From NCBI GenBank assembly GCA_037446575.1, contig JBBIII010000056.1:1-15868 (forward strand): a stretch of DNA of 15,868 nt, read 5' to 3'. The position numbers and the translations under genes were made by a program. Below are positions 1-6,612 of the stretch, piece by piece. Numbering within the stretch: the stretch's first letter is position 1; every line of letters starts with the position of its first letter. The notes under the pieces were generated by a model, which was given only the letters and a program-made list of their open reading frames with translations, was not told the DNA's origin and ran no database searches. This DNA is from JBBIII01 sp037446575. Lineage in GTDB: Bacteria > Bacteroidota > Ignavibacteria > UBA10030.

Positions 1-57
1 TTTCTAACACCAGAAAGAGAACCCGGATCGTTTTACATACAAAGAAGTGCAACCTAA
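1..57 (+). CDS. Possible 3' end of an upstream gene (partial)
   Basis: Frame 1 is open from the window edge to a TAA at 55-57 and ends in residues PGSFYIQRSAT. Nineteen codons are too few to identify a family. A second frame (3-158) is also open, so coding here is uncertain. The fragment is listed only because the rest of the window is densely coding and something must end near this edge. I do not recognise it. Confidence 0.2.
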   Translation, partial: FLTPEREPGSFYIQRSAT

Positions 58-199
58 CCATTTTAAAAAAGAGACCGCCACATAGATTGAAAGCAATTAT
101 TTTCATCTACGTCCCGCACAAGCGGATTGCAGAGTCGTTGGAGATTACTAACGTTTAAATGTGTGCCAAGTTATCAATCAATTATCCGGTTTATGTAAG

Positions 200-219
200 A
201 TTCCCGCCTTCGCGGGAAT
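200..219. repeat. REP-like hairpin 3' of the transposase
   Basis: This is a perfect inverted repeat. ATTCCCGC (200-207) and GCGGGAAT (212-219) are separated by the 4-base loop CTTC and followed by GACA. It is GC-rich against an AT-rich background and lies 23 bases past the stop of the REP-associated transposase. GC-rich palindromes beside such genes are the expected substrates of this transposase family. A role as transcription terminator is less likely because no T-run directly follows on the transposase strand. Confidence 0.6.
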
Positions 220-242
220 GACAACTTTTTAGTTAACCATGA

Positions 243-758
243 CTACCAGTCATTCTCTTGGTCAAACGTCCATCTATCAATGTTATTGTAAATATAGTCA
301 CGTATATTTGCAAGGTCTTTTTCGTTGCGGATGATGTGTTCGTAAAAGCTCGGTTGCCATTTAAAATCTGTAAATCCTATACGATGGCATTCTGTTGTGA
401 CTGCGGCTTTAAATGTTCTGACAATAACTGATAATGAACCTTTCTTGGGTGAAATCCTCGTAGGGACGTTCAATTGAACGTCCCTACATTGGTTAATGAT
501 TATTATTCCATGAACATGGTTCGGCATTATGACATATTCATCTATTTCGGTATTTGGAAAATGCTTGGGAATTTCCTCCCAGCACCGTTTGGCAATTTCG
601 CCGATAGGCGATAAATGCATTTCTTCGCCTATGATCTCACCAAATATACATTCCTTATCCTTTGTACAAATGGTTACGAAGTACTCTCCTTCCAATGAGT
701 AATCATACCCTTGTAATCTTATTGTTTTACGATGGTGGATGTTGGGATTGTATTTCAT
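243..758 (-). CDS. REP-associated tyrosine transposase (Y1/HUH, RAYT family)
   Basis: This 171-residue protein is a single-domain HUH transposase of the TnpA_REP (RAYT) class. Members are domesticated relatives of IS200/IS605 transposases that cut single-stranded DNA at REP hairpins. Visible signatures are the metal-binding HVH at residues 81-83 inside MPNHVHGIIII, a WQPSFYEHIIR segment with the likely nucleophile Tyr139, and the C-terminal YIYNNIDRW, where the family usually has YI..NP..W. Length is normal for the family, so the gene looks intact. The start ATG at 756-758 gives the typical N-terminus with the RLQGYDYS stretch. Residues 91-100 (CRDVQLNVPT) are encoded by a perfect 28-bp palindrome, which looks like an inserted repeat. 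It is flanked by REP-like hairpins but by no insertion-sequence ends or accessory tnpB. It probably acts on dispersed repeats in this genome. Confidence 0.9.
   Translation of the reverse strand: MKYNPNIHHRKTIRLQGYDYSLEGEYFVTICTKDKECIFGEIIGEEMHLSPIGEIAKRCWEEIPKHFPNTEIDEYVIMPNHVHGIIIINQCRDVQLNVPTRISPKKGSLSVIVRTFKAAVTTECHRIGFTDFKWQPSFYEHIIRNEKDLANIRDYIYNNIDRWTFDQENDW
460..487. repeat. Perfect 28-bp palindrome inside the transposase gene
   Basis: The 14-base arm GTAGGGACGTTCAA (460-473) is followed immediately by its exact reverse complement (474-487), with no spacer. It reads in frame on the minus strand and encodes about ten residues just after the HUH strand. It begins with GTAG on both strands; GTAG is the tetranucleotide that precedes REP hairpins in characterised REP systems. 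This suggests a REP-type element embedded in its own transposase gene. Confidence 0.75.
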
Positions 759-763
759 TTTTT

Positions 764-787
764 CTGTTTCCCTGTTTTCCCTGTTTT
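764..787. repeat. Short CTGTTT(T)CC tandem repeat
   Basis: Two tandem units of CTGTTT followed by CCC, plus a third partial unit, sit directly upstream of the transposase start and run into a T-rich tract to about 798. On the transposase strand this is an A-rich leader containing AGGGA about 14 bases before the ATG. It may be simple low-complexity sequence. No function is assigned. Confidence 0.4.
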
Positions 788-806
788 TCTTTTTTTTGTC
801 ATCCCC

Positions 807-858
807 GTTACCTTTTCAAGGTTTCTTGGCTTGTGCTTTGATACCTTGGAAAGGTTAC
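807..858. repeat. Imperfect inverted repeat, 16-bp arms
   Basis: The left arm GTTACCTTTTCAAGGT (807-822) pairs with ACCTTGGAAAGGTTAC (843-858) at 14 of 16 positions around a 20-base loop. It lies in the 204-bp gap between the transposase start and the carA stop. With the next inverted repeat it forms a pair of large hairpins upstream of the REP-type transposase, reminiscent of a BIME-like arrangement. No coding function is seen here. Confidence 0.55.
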
Positions 859-911
859 ATCTCAATAAAACCATAATTTATCAACGGGATTTATTTTTAA
901 GTGAGATAGAT

Positions 912-953
912 GTCAGACACCTAACTTAAGATTCGTACGGCGAGGTGTCTGAC
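912..953. repeat. Inverted repeat GTCAGACACCT/AGGTGTCTGAC
   Basis: Perfect 11-base arms (912-922 and 943-953) flank a 20-base loop, ten bases past the carA stop codon. The position would suit an mRNA 3' stem-loop for carA, but no U-tract follows on the minus strand. A dispersed repeat linked to the nearby transposase is an equally good reading. Some terminator or mRNA-stabilising activity cannot be excluded. Confidence 0.6.
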
Positions 954-962
954 CTCTGCTTA

Positions 963-2072
963 TTACATCATCTCAATAAATTGCTTGAACAAATAATCGC
1001 TGTCGTGCGGACCGGGTGATGCTTCAGGGTGATATTGAACTGAAAATACCGGCAAAGATTTATGCTTTAGTCCTTCGTTAGTCTTATCGTTTAAATTAAG
1101 ATGTGTGATTTCGATAGATTTTGAATCTAACGAATCCGGATCAACGGCAAAACCGTGATTTTGTGATGTGATTTCAATAACTCCGGTTTTTAGATTTTTA
1201 ACAGGATGATTCCCGCCTCTATGTCCAAATTTTAACTTATATGTCTTCCCGCCTAACGCTAATGCCAATAGTTGGTGGCCAAGGCATATTCCAAAAATCG
1301 GTTTTTTGCCAATAAGTTTTTTAATGTTTTCAATTGCATAAGTTACAGCCGCTGGATCGCCAGGACCATTTGAAAGAAAAATTCCATCTGGTTTCATTTC
1401 TAAAATTTCATTTGCAGGAGTTTGTGCCGGAACGACAGTTAAATTACAGCCGTAAGATGTCAGGCGCCGCAGAATGTTATGTTTAACACCGTAATCATAA
1501 ACCACGACGTTAAATTTTTTCTCGCCGTTTATGTTAGCTGATAACGCAAAAGGAGTTTTATCGATTTCATTCCACTTATAAGTTTTGCTGGTGGTAACAC
1601 GGCTTGCAAGATCAAGTCCAGCCATCTGTGGTGATTTCTTTACTTTAGAAAGCAAACTGTCATCGTTTAAATCTGACGTGGAGATAATGCCGCGCATCGC
1701 ACCAACAGAGCGAATCATCTTTGTAAGCATGCGCGTATCAATCCCCTGAATTCCAATTATATTATTTTTTGCAAGCCAGTCTCCCAAACTTTCCACAGAG
1801 CGGAAGTTGCTTGGATACTCAGAATATTCTTTTACAACAAATCCTGCTACTTGCGGCTTAACCGACTCTAAATCATCCGGATTGACGCCATAATTGCCAA
1901 TCAACGGATAAGTCATTGTTACAATTTGACCACTGTAAGAAGGATCCGTTAATATTTCCTGATATCCGGTTAGACTGGTATTAAATACAACTTCACCCGT
2001 GGTTTCGCCATCTTTACCAAAAGACTCTCCGGTGAAAATTGTGCCGTTTTCGAGAACAAGTTTTGTTTTCAT
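963..2072 (-). CDS. carA: Carbamoyl-phosphate synthase small subunit (glutaminase)
   Basis: CarA hydrolyses glutamine and channels ammonia to CarB for carbamoyl phosphate, feeding pyrimidine and arginine synthesis in the cytoplasm. At 369 residues it is close to normal length. The N-terminal CPSase small-subunit domain covers roughly 1-140 (TGYQEILTDPSYSGQIVTMT near 35-54). The C-terminal class I glutamine amidotransferase domain runs from about 187 and has the oxyanion segment SNGPGDP (234-240), the nucleophile Cys263 in GICLGHQ, and the His348/Glu350 pair in QYHPEASPG, so the triad is complete. The ATG at 2070-2072 begins the conserved MKTKLVLENGTIF. The leader is AT-rich with no clear Shine-Dalgarno. 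A strong promoter candidate lies at 2149-2177. carB does not follow, because the downstream neighbour is the transposase region, so carA is separated from its partner here. Confidence 0.97.
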   Translation of the reverse strand: MKTKLVLENGTIFTGESFGKDGETTGEVVFNTSLTGYQEILTDPSYSGQIVTMTYPLIGNYGVNPDDLESVKPQVAGFVVKEYSEYPSNFRSVESLGDWLAKNNIIGIQGIDTRMLTKMIRSVGAMRGIISTSDLNDDSLLSKVKKSPQMAGLDLASRVTTSKTYKWNEIDKTPFALSANINGEKKFNVVVYDYGVKHNILRRLTSYGCNLTVVPAQTPANEILEMKPDGIFLSNGPGDPAAVTYAIENIKKLIGKKPIFGICLGHQLLALALGGKTYKLKFGHRGGNHPVKNLKTGVIEITSQNHGFAVDPDSLDSKSIEITHLNLNDKTNEGLKHKSLPVFSVQYHPEASPGPHDSDYLFKQFIEMM

Positions 2073-2148
2073 TTTAATTTTTTACAAAATAGTAAGAAAT
2101 GTCAGTCAAAGCAATTTGAGTTTGCTAAAAAATAGAAATCCTTAACCT

Positions 2149-2177
2149 ATTATAATGAAATAGCTTTGTCTTGACAA
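2149..2177 (-). promoter_or_regulatory. Predicted carA promoter
   Basis: On the minus strand, TTGTCA (2172-2177) is followed after exactly 17 bases by TATAAT (2149-2154): five of six and six of six matches to the sigma-70 consensus. The expected transcript starts near 2142 and reaches the carA ATG after about 70 bases. The -35 box overlaps that of the divergent hrcA promoter. Confidence 0.55.
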
Positions 2178-2201
2178 ACGAGCGTTTAATGGTTAATTTT
2201 G
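2171..2201 (+). promoter_or_regulatory. Predicted hrcA operon promoter (TTGACA / TAnnTTTG)
   Basis: TTGACA (2171-2176) is followed after 17 bases by TAATTTTG (2194-2201), which fits the Bacteroidota TAnnTTTG -10 pattern. Transcription would begin around 2207, just before the ATG at 2223. Between the two boxes sits the inverted repeat AAACG-AG-CGTTT (2176-2187), a possible operator. No canonical CIRCE sequence is present. Confidence 0.5.
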
Positions 2202-2222
2202 TATAGAGATAATAAAATTTTT

Positions 2223-3272
2223 ATGAAAGAAGGAGCCGAAAAAAGCTTGACTTTAACAGAACGTGAGCAAAGCATTTTGCATCATGTTGTTAATAATTAT
2301 ATCAAAACTGCCATCCCGGTAGGTTCAAGGTATATATCTAAGCATTTTGAACCAGGACTTAGCCCCGCTTCGATTCGAAATGTAATGGCTGATTTGGAGG
2401 AGTCTGGTTTTCTATCTCATCCGCATACTTCTGCTGGCAGAGTTCCTACAGATCTTGGTTATCGTTTTTACATCGATTATTTAATGGAAATTCAACAGTT
2501 AGATGCAAATGAAAAAAGACAAATCCAAAAGCAATTATCACAGACAGGGGATTCTGAAGAATTATTACGCGCAACATCCAAGTTGTTAGGAAAAATTTCT
2601 CATCAACTAAGCGTTGTAACTTCCCCCCATTTAGCAAGTGGAATTCTAGAAAAAATCGAATTAATACATATAACATCTTCTAAAATACTTGTAGTAATTT
2701 CTATTCGTGCTGGAATAGTAAAAACGATTATGATGGAAGTGGGAGTGGAAATAAAGCGGGAGTATTTAGAACAAATAAGCCGAATGTTAAATGAACGTTT
2801 ATCAGGTTTAACTTTTAAGGAAATTAGAGATTCTTTTGCCGAGCGAGTAAAAGATGTTCAAAGCGAAAAAACCGGTCTTATAAGATTATTTATTGAATCT
2901 GTAGATCAATTGTTCACAGATACTAAAGAACGGGAAAAAATACACATCGGTGGGACGAAAAATATTATAGATCAACCCGAATTTTTCGATCCCAAAAATT
3001 TTCGTTCAGTAATAGAATTGATAGAAAATGAAGACATTATTGTGCATCTTTTAGAAAAGCACGATGAACTTCAAAAAGGTTTTGTCGTAACCATTGGAAC
3101 AGAAAATAAAGAAGAAACAACTAAAGAGTATAGTATAGTAACGACCACATACGAAGTCGGCGGAGTAACTGGGCGTGTTGGAATAATTGGTCCAACACGC
3201 ATGAATTATGGAAAAGTTATTCCATTGGTAGATTATGTGGCTCAGGCAATAGCAAAAATGTTGACCAGTTAA
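2223..3272 (+). CDS. hrcA: Heat-inducible transcription repressor HrcA
   Basis: HrcA represses chaperone genes, usually by binding the CIRCE inverted repeat, and is kept active by chaperonin. The N-terminal winged helix contains LSPASIRNVMADLEESGFL and then SHPHTSAGRVPTDLGYRFY, the family hallmark. The rest is the GAF-like dimerisation domain, ending in the conserved GRVGIIGPTRMNYGKVIPLV. I place the start at ATG 2223 (349 residues, normal length). The frame also extends to a TTG at 2199, but that codon overlaps the predicted -10 element and would add only MYRDNKIF. It is the first gene of hrcA-grpE-dnaJ, five bases from grpE. I found no canonical CIRCE upstream, so autoregulation, if present, must use a different operator. 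Confidence 0.96.
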   Translation: MKEGAEKSLTLTEREQSILHHVVNNYIKTAIPVGSRYISKHFEPGLSPASIRNVMADLEESGFLSHPHTSAGRVPTDLGYRFYIDYLMEIQQLDANEKRQIQKQLSQTGDSEELLRATSKLLGKISHQLSVVTSPHLASGILEKIELIHITSSKILVVISIRAGIVKTIMMEVGVEIKREYLEQISRMLNERLSGLTFKEIRDSFAERVKDVQSEKTGLIRLFIESVDQLFTDTKEREKIHIGGTKNIIDQPEFFDPKNFRSVIELIENEDIIVHLLEKHDELQKGFVVTIGTENKEETTKEYSIVTTTYEVGGVTGRVGIIGPTRMNYGKVIPLVDYVAQAIAKMLTS

Positions 3273-3277
3273 AATTT

Positions 3278-3889
3278 ATGAAAGAAAAGGAATTGGAAAA
3301 TAAAAATAATGGAAAAGGTGAGGAGCAAAAGAACGAAACAGCTCCGGAGCTTCCAGAAGTAACTTCAACCGAGTTGCAACTGGAAGAAATGCAAAAGCAA
3401 ATAGACCAATATAAAGATTTACTTTTAAGGAAAGCGGCGGAATTTGATAATTATAAGCGCCGGATAGAAAGTGAAATGTTGAACATTGTCAAATTTGCCA
3501 ATGAGTCTCTCATTGAAGATCTATTACCTATACTTGATGATTTTGAGCGATCGCTTAAGCATAGCAAAGAAAATACCGATTATAATAATTTGATAAGAGG
3601 TATAGAGTTAATCTATCAAAAACTTAATAAAGTTTTAGAAGGTAAAGGAGTAAAAGTTTTCGAGACAATAGGGAAAGAATTTAATGTAGATTTTCACGAT
3701 GCTTTATTACAGCAACAACGCAATGATGTTCCGCCCCATACGATAATAGAAGAAGTGCAAAAGGGTTATATGCTAAACGATAAAGTTATTCGCCATGCAA
3801 AAGTCATAGTTTCCTCTGCGCCTATTGAAGACCAGAAAGAAGAAGCTCTAAATAATGAAACAGAAGAAAATGCAGGCGGAAAAAAATAG
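3278..3889 (+). CDS. grpE: Nucleotide exchange factor GrpE
   Basis: GrpE releases ADP from DnaK and so resets the chaperone cycle; it acts as a cytoplasmic homodimer. The 203-residue protein has an acidic, low-complexity N-terminus (1-30), a long coiled-coil helix (about 32-80, including LLRKAAEFDNYKRR), and the C-terminal beta domain with the family signature from GKEFNVDFHDALL to EEVQKGYMLNDKVIRHAKVIV. The acidic tail after residue 182 is slightly longer than usual. It lies five bases after hrcA and two bases before dnaJ, which indicates one transcript. dnaK is not in the window. Confidence 0.96.
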   Translation: MKEKELENKNNGKGEEQKNETAPELPEVTSTELQLEEMQKQIDQYKDLLLRKAAEFDNYKRRIESEMLNIVKFANESLIEDLLPILDDFERSLKHSKENTDYNNLIRGIELIYQKLNKVLEGKGVKVFETIGKEFNVDFHDALLQQQRNDVPPHTIIEEVQKGYMLNDKVIRHAKVIVSSAPIEDQKEEALNNETEENAGGKK

Positions 3890-3891
3890 AT

Positions 3892-5064
3892 ATGGCAAAA
3901 AAAGATTTTTATGAAATTTTAGGTGTTGGACGCAACGCATCTCAGGATGAAATAAAAAAAGCATATCGTCAAATGGCTTTAAAATATCATCCTGATAGAA
4001 ATTCTGGCAATAAAGAGGCAGAGGAAAGATTTAAAGAAGCGGCGGAAGCTTATGAAGTATTGAGCGATCCGGAAAAGAGACAACGATATAATCAGTTTGG
4101 ATTTGATGGACTGCGAGGCACAAATTATAGAGATTTTACAGATATCAATGATATCTTTAATACTTTTGGCGATATCTTCACCGGAGGATTTGGCGGTTCA
4201 ATATTTGATGAAGTATTTGGCGGCGGACAGCGATCTCGGCGCCGTTCTTCCACACAGCACGGTCAACCCGGTTCTGATTTACGCATTAAGTTAAGTATGA
4301 CGCTTGAAGAAATAGCAAATGGCGTAGAAAAAAAAATAAAAGTCAAACGACAAAAAAAATGCGATATATGCAACGGAAGCGGCGCAAAATCTTCCAGTAG
4401 TAGAACAACCTGTCCGCAGTGCGGCGGCAGCGGAGAATTACGTCAAGTCTCTCGTTCTATGTTTGGACAATTTGTTAATATAACAACGTGTCCTTCTTGC
4501 GATGGAGAAGGAAAAATAATTAAAGAACCTTGTACAGCGTGTTATGGTGAAGGACGAGTTCAGGGTGAATCTACAATTAAGGTTACAGTTCCTGCTGGCG
4601 TTTCGGAAGGGAATTATATTCCGTTACACGGACAGGGAAACGCAGGGAGGCGCGGAGGTCCAGCCGGCGATCTATTTGTCATGATTGAAGAAGAACCGCA
4701 TCCGCATTTTAAACGTAACGGCGACGATATTATATACGATATGTGGATAAACTATCCTACAGCCGCCTTAGGAGGAGAAATCGAAGTTCCTACGCTAACT
4801 GGAAAAGCGAAGCTTGAAATTGATCCCGGAACTCCAGCCGGACGCATGCTAAGAATGAAAGAACGAGGCATTCCGCATTTAAATAGCTATGGGCGCGGCG
4901 ATCAGTTAGTGCGCGTTAATGTTTGGGTGCCAACAAAATTAAATAGTAAAGAAAAAGAGCTATTGCGCGCACTTTCAGCTTGCGAGCATGTAAATCCGAG
5001 TGAAGAAGAACGTCGCTTTAGCGATCGCTCGTTTTTTGATAAAGTTAAAGATGTGTTCTCTTAA
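3892..5064 (+). CDS. dnaJ: Chaperone DnaJ (Hsp40, type I)
   Basis: DnaJ delivers unfolded clients to DnaK and stimulates its ATPase. Domain order is complete. The J domain (1-70) has HPD at 33-35. The Gly/Phe-rich linker (about 69-112) contains several DIF repeats. Four CxxCxGxG zinc motifs begin at Cys157, Cys174, Cys200 and Cys214. Two C-terminal beta-sandwich domains follow, containing VPAGVSEGNYIPLHGQGNAG and ALGGEIEVPTLTGKAKLEIDPGT. At 390 residues it is a little longer than the usual 370-380. It is the last gene of the heat-shock operon; 181 bases without a clear terminator separate it from the next gene. Confidence 0.97.
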   Translation: MAKKDFYEILGVGRNASQDEIKKAYRQMALKYHPDRNSGNKEAEERFKEAAEAYEVLSDPEKRQRYNQFGFDGLRGTNYRDFTDINDIFNTFGDIFTGGFGGSIFDEVFGGGQRSRRRSSTQHGQPGSDLRIKLSMTLEEIANGVEKKIKVKRQKKCDICNGSGAKSSSSRTTCPQCGGSGELRQVSRSMFGQFVNITTCPSCDGEGKIIKEPCTACYGEGRVQGESTIKVTVPAGVSEGNYIPLHGQGNAGRRGGPAGDLFVMIEEEPHPHFKRNGDDIIYDMWINYPTAALGGEIEVPTLTGKAKLEIDPGTPAGRMLRMKERGIPHLNSYGRGDQLVRVNVWVPTKLNSKEKELLRALSACEHVNPSEEERRFSDRSFFDKVKDVFS

Positions 5065-5245
5065 TTTTGGTTATGAAGTTGTGCAAAAAGAAATTACTAT
5101 TGTAATTCTAATATGTTTTGTCTGAAACATGGAATTATATCGCAACAGTGTATCTAAGCTTTATGAGAAAGACAACTCTTGATATTATATTGTGCAGTAA
5201 GAGGCGTTTTAAATGTATTAAATCATTAACGGGGCTATAATTTTA

Positions 5246-5668
5246 ATGTTAAAACGCATATCAGAATGGCTTGTATTGACAAAAACAGAACAAAAAGTTA
5301 TTCTATTTCTGTCGGTTTCATTGTTAATTGGTGTTGGTATTAAGCTGTATCAGGTAACTTTTGCATCTGCGACACATTTTGATTATAGTGTATCTGACAG
5401 CATATTTGCATCATTGAATGCAGATTCAATAGAAGCGAGTTATTTGCCATCAAATGAGGCAATAGACAAAAGTTGGAAGATAAATATTAATATTGCTTCT
5501 AAGAAAGAATTGATGGATTTACCAGGAATTGGTGAGATTACAGCTGAACGAATTATTATCTATAGAAATGAAATCGGTAAATTTAAATCAGCAGATGATT
5601 TGCTCGAGATTAAAGGCATTAGCATAAAAAAGTTGGAAAAAATTAAACAGCTTATTATTGTTCAATAG
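5246..5668 (+). CDS. ComEA-like helix-hairpin-helix DNA-binding membrane protein
   Basis: This 140-residue protein has a short cytoplasmic N-terminus, one membrane segment (about 17-36), an extracytoplasmic linker rich in Ser, Ala and Asp, and a C-terminal ComEA-type tandem helix-hairpin-helix. The first hairpin is LPGIGEITAERII (92-104) and the second IKGISIKKLEKIK (122-134), preceded by the usual INIASKKELMDLPGIG context. ComEA proteins bind incoming double-stranded DNA at the outer face of the membrane during natural transformation. The topology fits that role. A PilM-like gene follows after 17 bases, which strengthens a link with DNA uptake or type IV pili. ComEC is not in the window. Small HhH proteins of other function also exist, so I withhold the symbol. 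Confidence 0.8.
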   Translation: MLKRISEWLVLTKTEQKVILFLSVSLLIGVGIKLYQVTFASATHFDYSVSDSIFASLNADSIEASYLPSNEAIDKSWKININIASKKELMDLPGIGEITAERIIIYRNEIGKFKSADDLLEIKGISIKKLEKIKQLIIVQ

Positions 5669-5685
5669 CGACAACAAATCGAAAG

Positions 5686-6612
5686 ATGTTTAAAATGAAA
5701 TCAAATCGGTATATCGGTCTTTCGTTCCTAAATAAAAAAATTCAGGTTGCAGAAATTGAGCATAAAAGAAAAATTACAATTTTGACTCTTGCGGAAGAAA
5801 ATTTTGGGTTGGATTTTTCTAAGGTTGGTAAAGAGCTTTCTGCAAATCATCCGCTAGTAGAGACACTAACGGACGAATTGCATAGTATTTTCAAAGACAA
5901 TAAAATTTCGGCGGAACACATTTCGTTTGCTCTTCCGCCAGATCCGGTTTTTATCAATATTATTCCAATTGATCCAAAGTTAACAGATAAAGAGCTTGCG
6001 CAATACTTACAATGGGAGGTTCAACAATATTTTCCCGATGTTACACAGAAGGAATTTGTTGTAGATTCGCACGGACTTCCTATCGAAAATTCTTTAGCAC
6101 AGCAAACGTTTATGGTTGCAGTTAGGCGCGGAATGGCTATGTTCTTACAAAAAGTGGCGGCGGCGTTAAAAATGAAATTGAATATAATAGATATAGATCA
6201 ATTCAGCACAGAAAAAACTTTAATCGTTAATTACCCGGAAATACTTGAACACGATATTGTCCTCTTCGGTTTGCGTCCAAAAAGTGTAGATGCCTCTCTG
6301 ATTCATAACGGCCAGATGACAGATTATAGGGCTTTTCAAAATAATGGAGAATCAAGACCAACAAGAATAATTCTTGATTACATAAAATACTTAAAACAAA
6401 AAGACAATAGTAACCCTGAAGCATTGCTTTTACATGGCGTTAATATTCCAAAAGATTTTGTTTTATCGCTTCGCTCCGAAACAGGCATCAAACAAACGTT
6501 AGTAATGAATTCTTTCCGAAAAATTAAAGCTTCAAATAAAATTCGAGATTCATATATAAGAGAGAGCTACAGATTTGCATCAGCCATTGGATTAGCGTTG
6601 CGCACAAAATGA
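5686..6612 (+). CDS. PilM-like (type IV pilus assembly, actin-fold) protein, degenerate
   Basis: The 308-residue protein matches the PilM pattern. It starts with YIGLSFLNKKIQVAEI (9-24), then has FALPPDPVFINIIPID (81-96) followed by KELAQYLQWEVQQYFP (102-117, the family's E...WE...Y.P segment), TFMVAVRR (141-148), and ends with RFASAIGLALR. PilM is a cytoplasmic actin-like protein that binds the PilN N-terminus and anchors the inner-membrane pilus platform. Two things are odd. The phosphate-binding motifs are degraded: the usual GLDIGS is GLSFLNKK, and no D/GxGxxxT is visible around 190-206. No pilN, pilO, pilP or pilQ follows. The start could be ATG 5686 or ATG 5695; GAAAG sits well for the latter. 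It overlaps rsmD by four bases (ATGA), which implies translational coupling. Confidence 0.75.
   Translation: MFKMKSNRYIGLSFLNKKIQVAEIEHKRKITILTLAEENFGLDFSKVGKELSANHPLVETLTDELHSIFKDNKISAEHISFALPPDPVFINIIPIDPKLTDKELAQYLQWEVQQYFPDVTQKEFVVDSHGLPIENSLAQQTFMVAVRRGMAMFLQKVAAALKMKLNIIDIDQFSTEKTLIVNYPEILEHDIVLFGLRPKSVDASLIHNGQMTDYRAFQNNGESRPTRIILDYIKYLKQKDNSNPEALLLHGVNIPKDFVLSLRSETGIKQTLVMNSFRKIKASNKIRDSYIRESYRFASAIGLALRTK

Noticed and set aside
3..158. Open frame across the left edge
   Set aside because: The translation is Lys/Arg-rich and resembles no family. It competes with the short frame ending at 57, and neither is convincing.
732..929. 65-residue Phe/Val-rich reading frame on the plus strand
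   Set aside because: It comes from the T-rich tract and inverted repeats upstream of the transposase, overlaps the transposase start antisense, and shows no protein-like pattern.
2073..2222. GAGTTTGCTAA near 2119-2129 as half of a CIRCE element
   Set aside because: It only loosely resembles the right CIRCE half, has two extra bases, and no TTAGCACTC partner is present at the proper spacing.
2199..2222. TTG start adding eight residues to HrcA
   Set aside because: The codon overlaps the predicted -10 element, and the ATG at 2223 gives the normal family length.
5092..5107. AATTAC-TATT-GTAATT hairpin after dnaJ as a terminator
   Set aside because: The stem is only six AT-rich pairs and no T-run follows.
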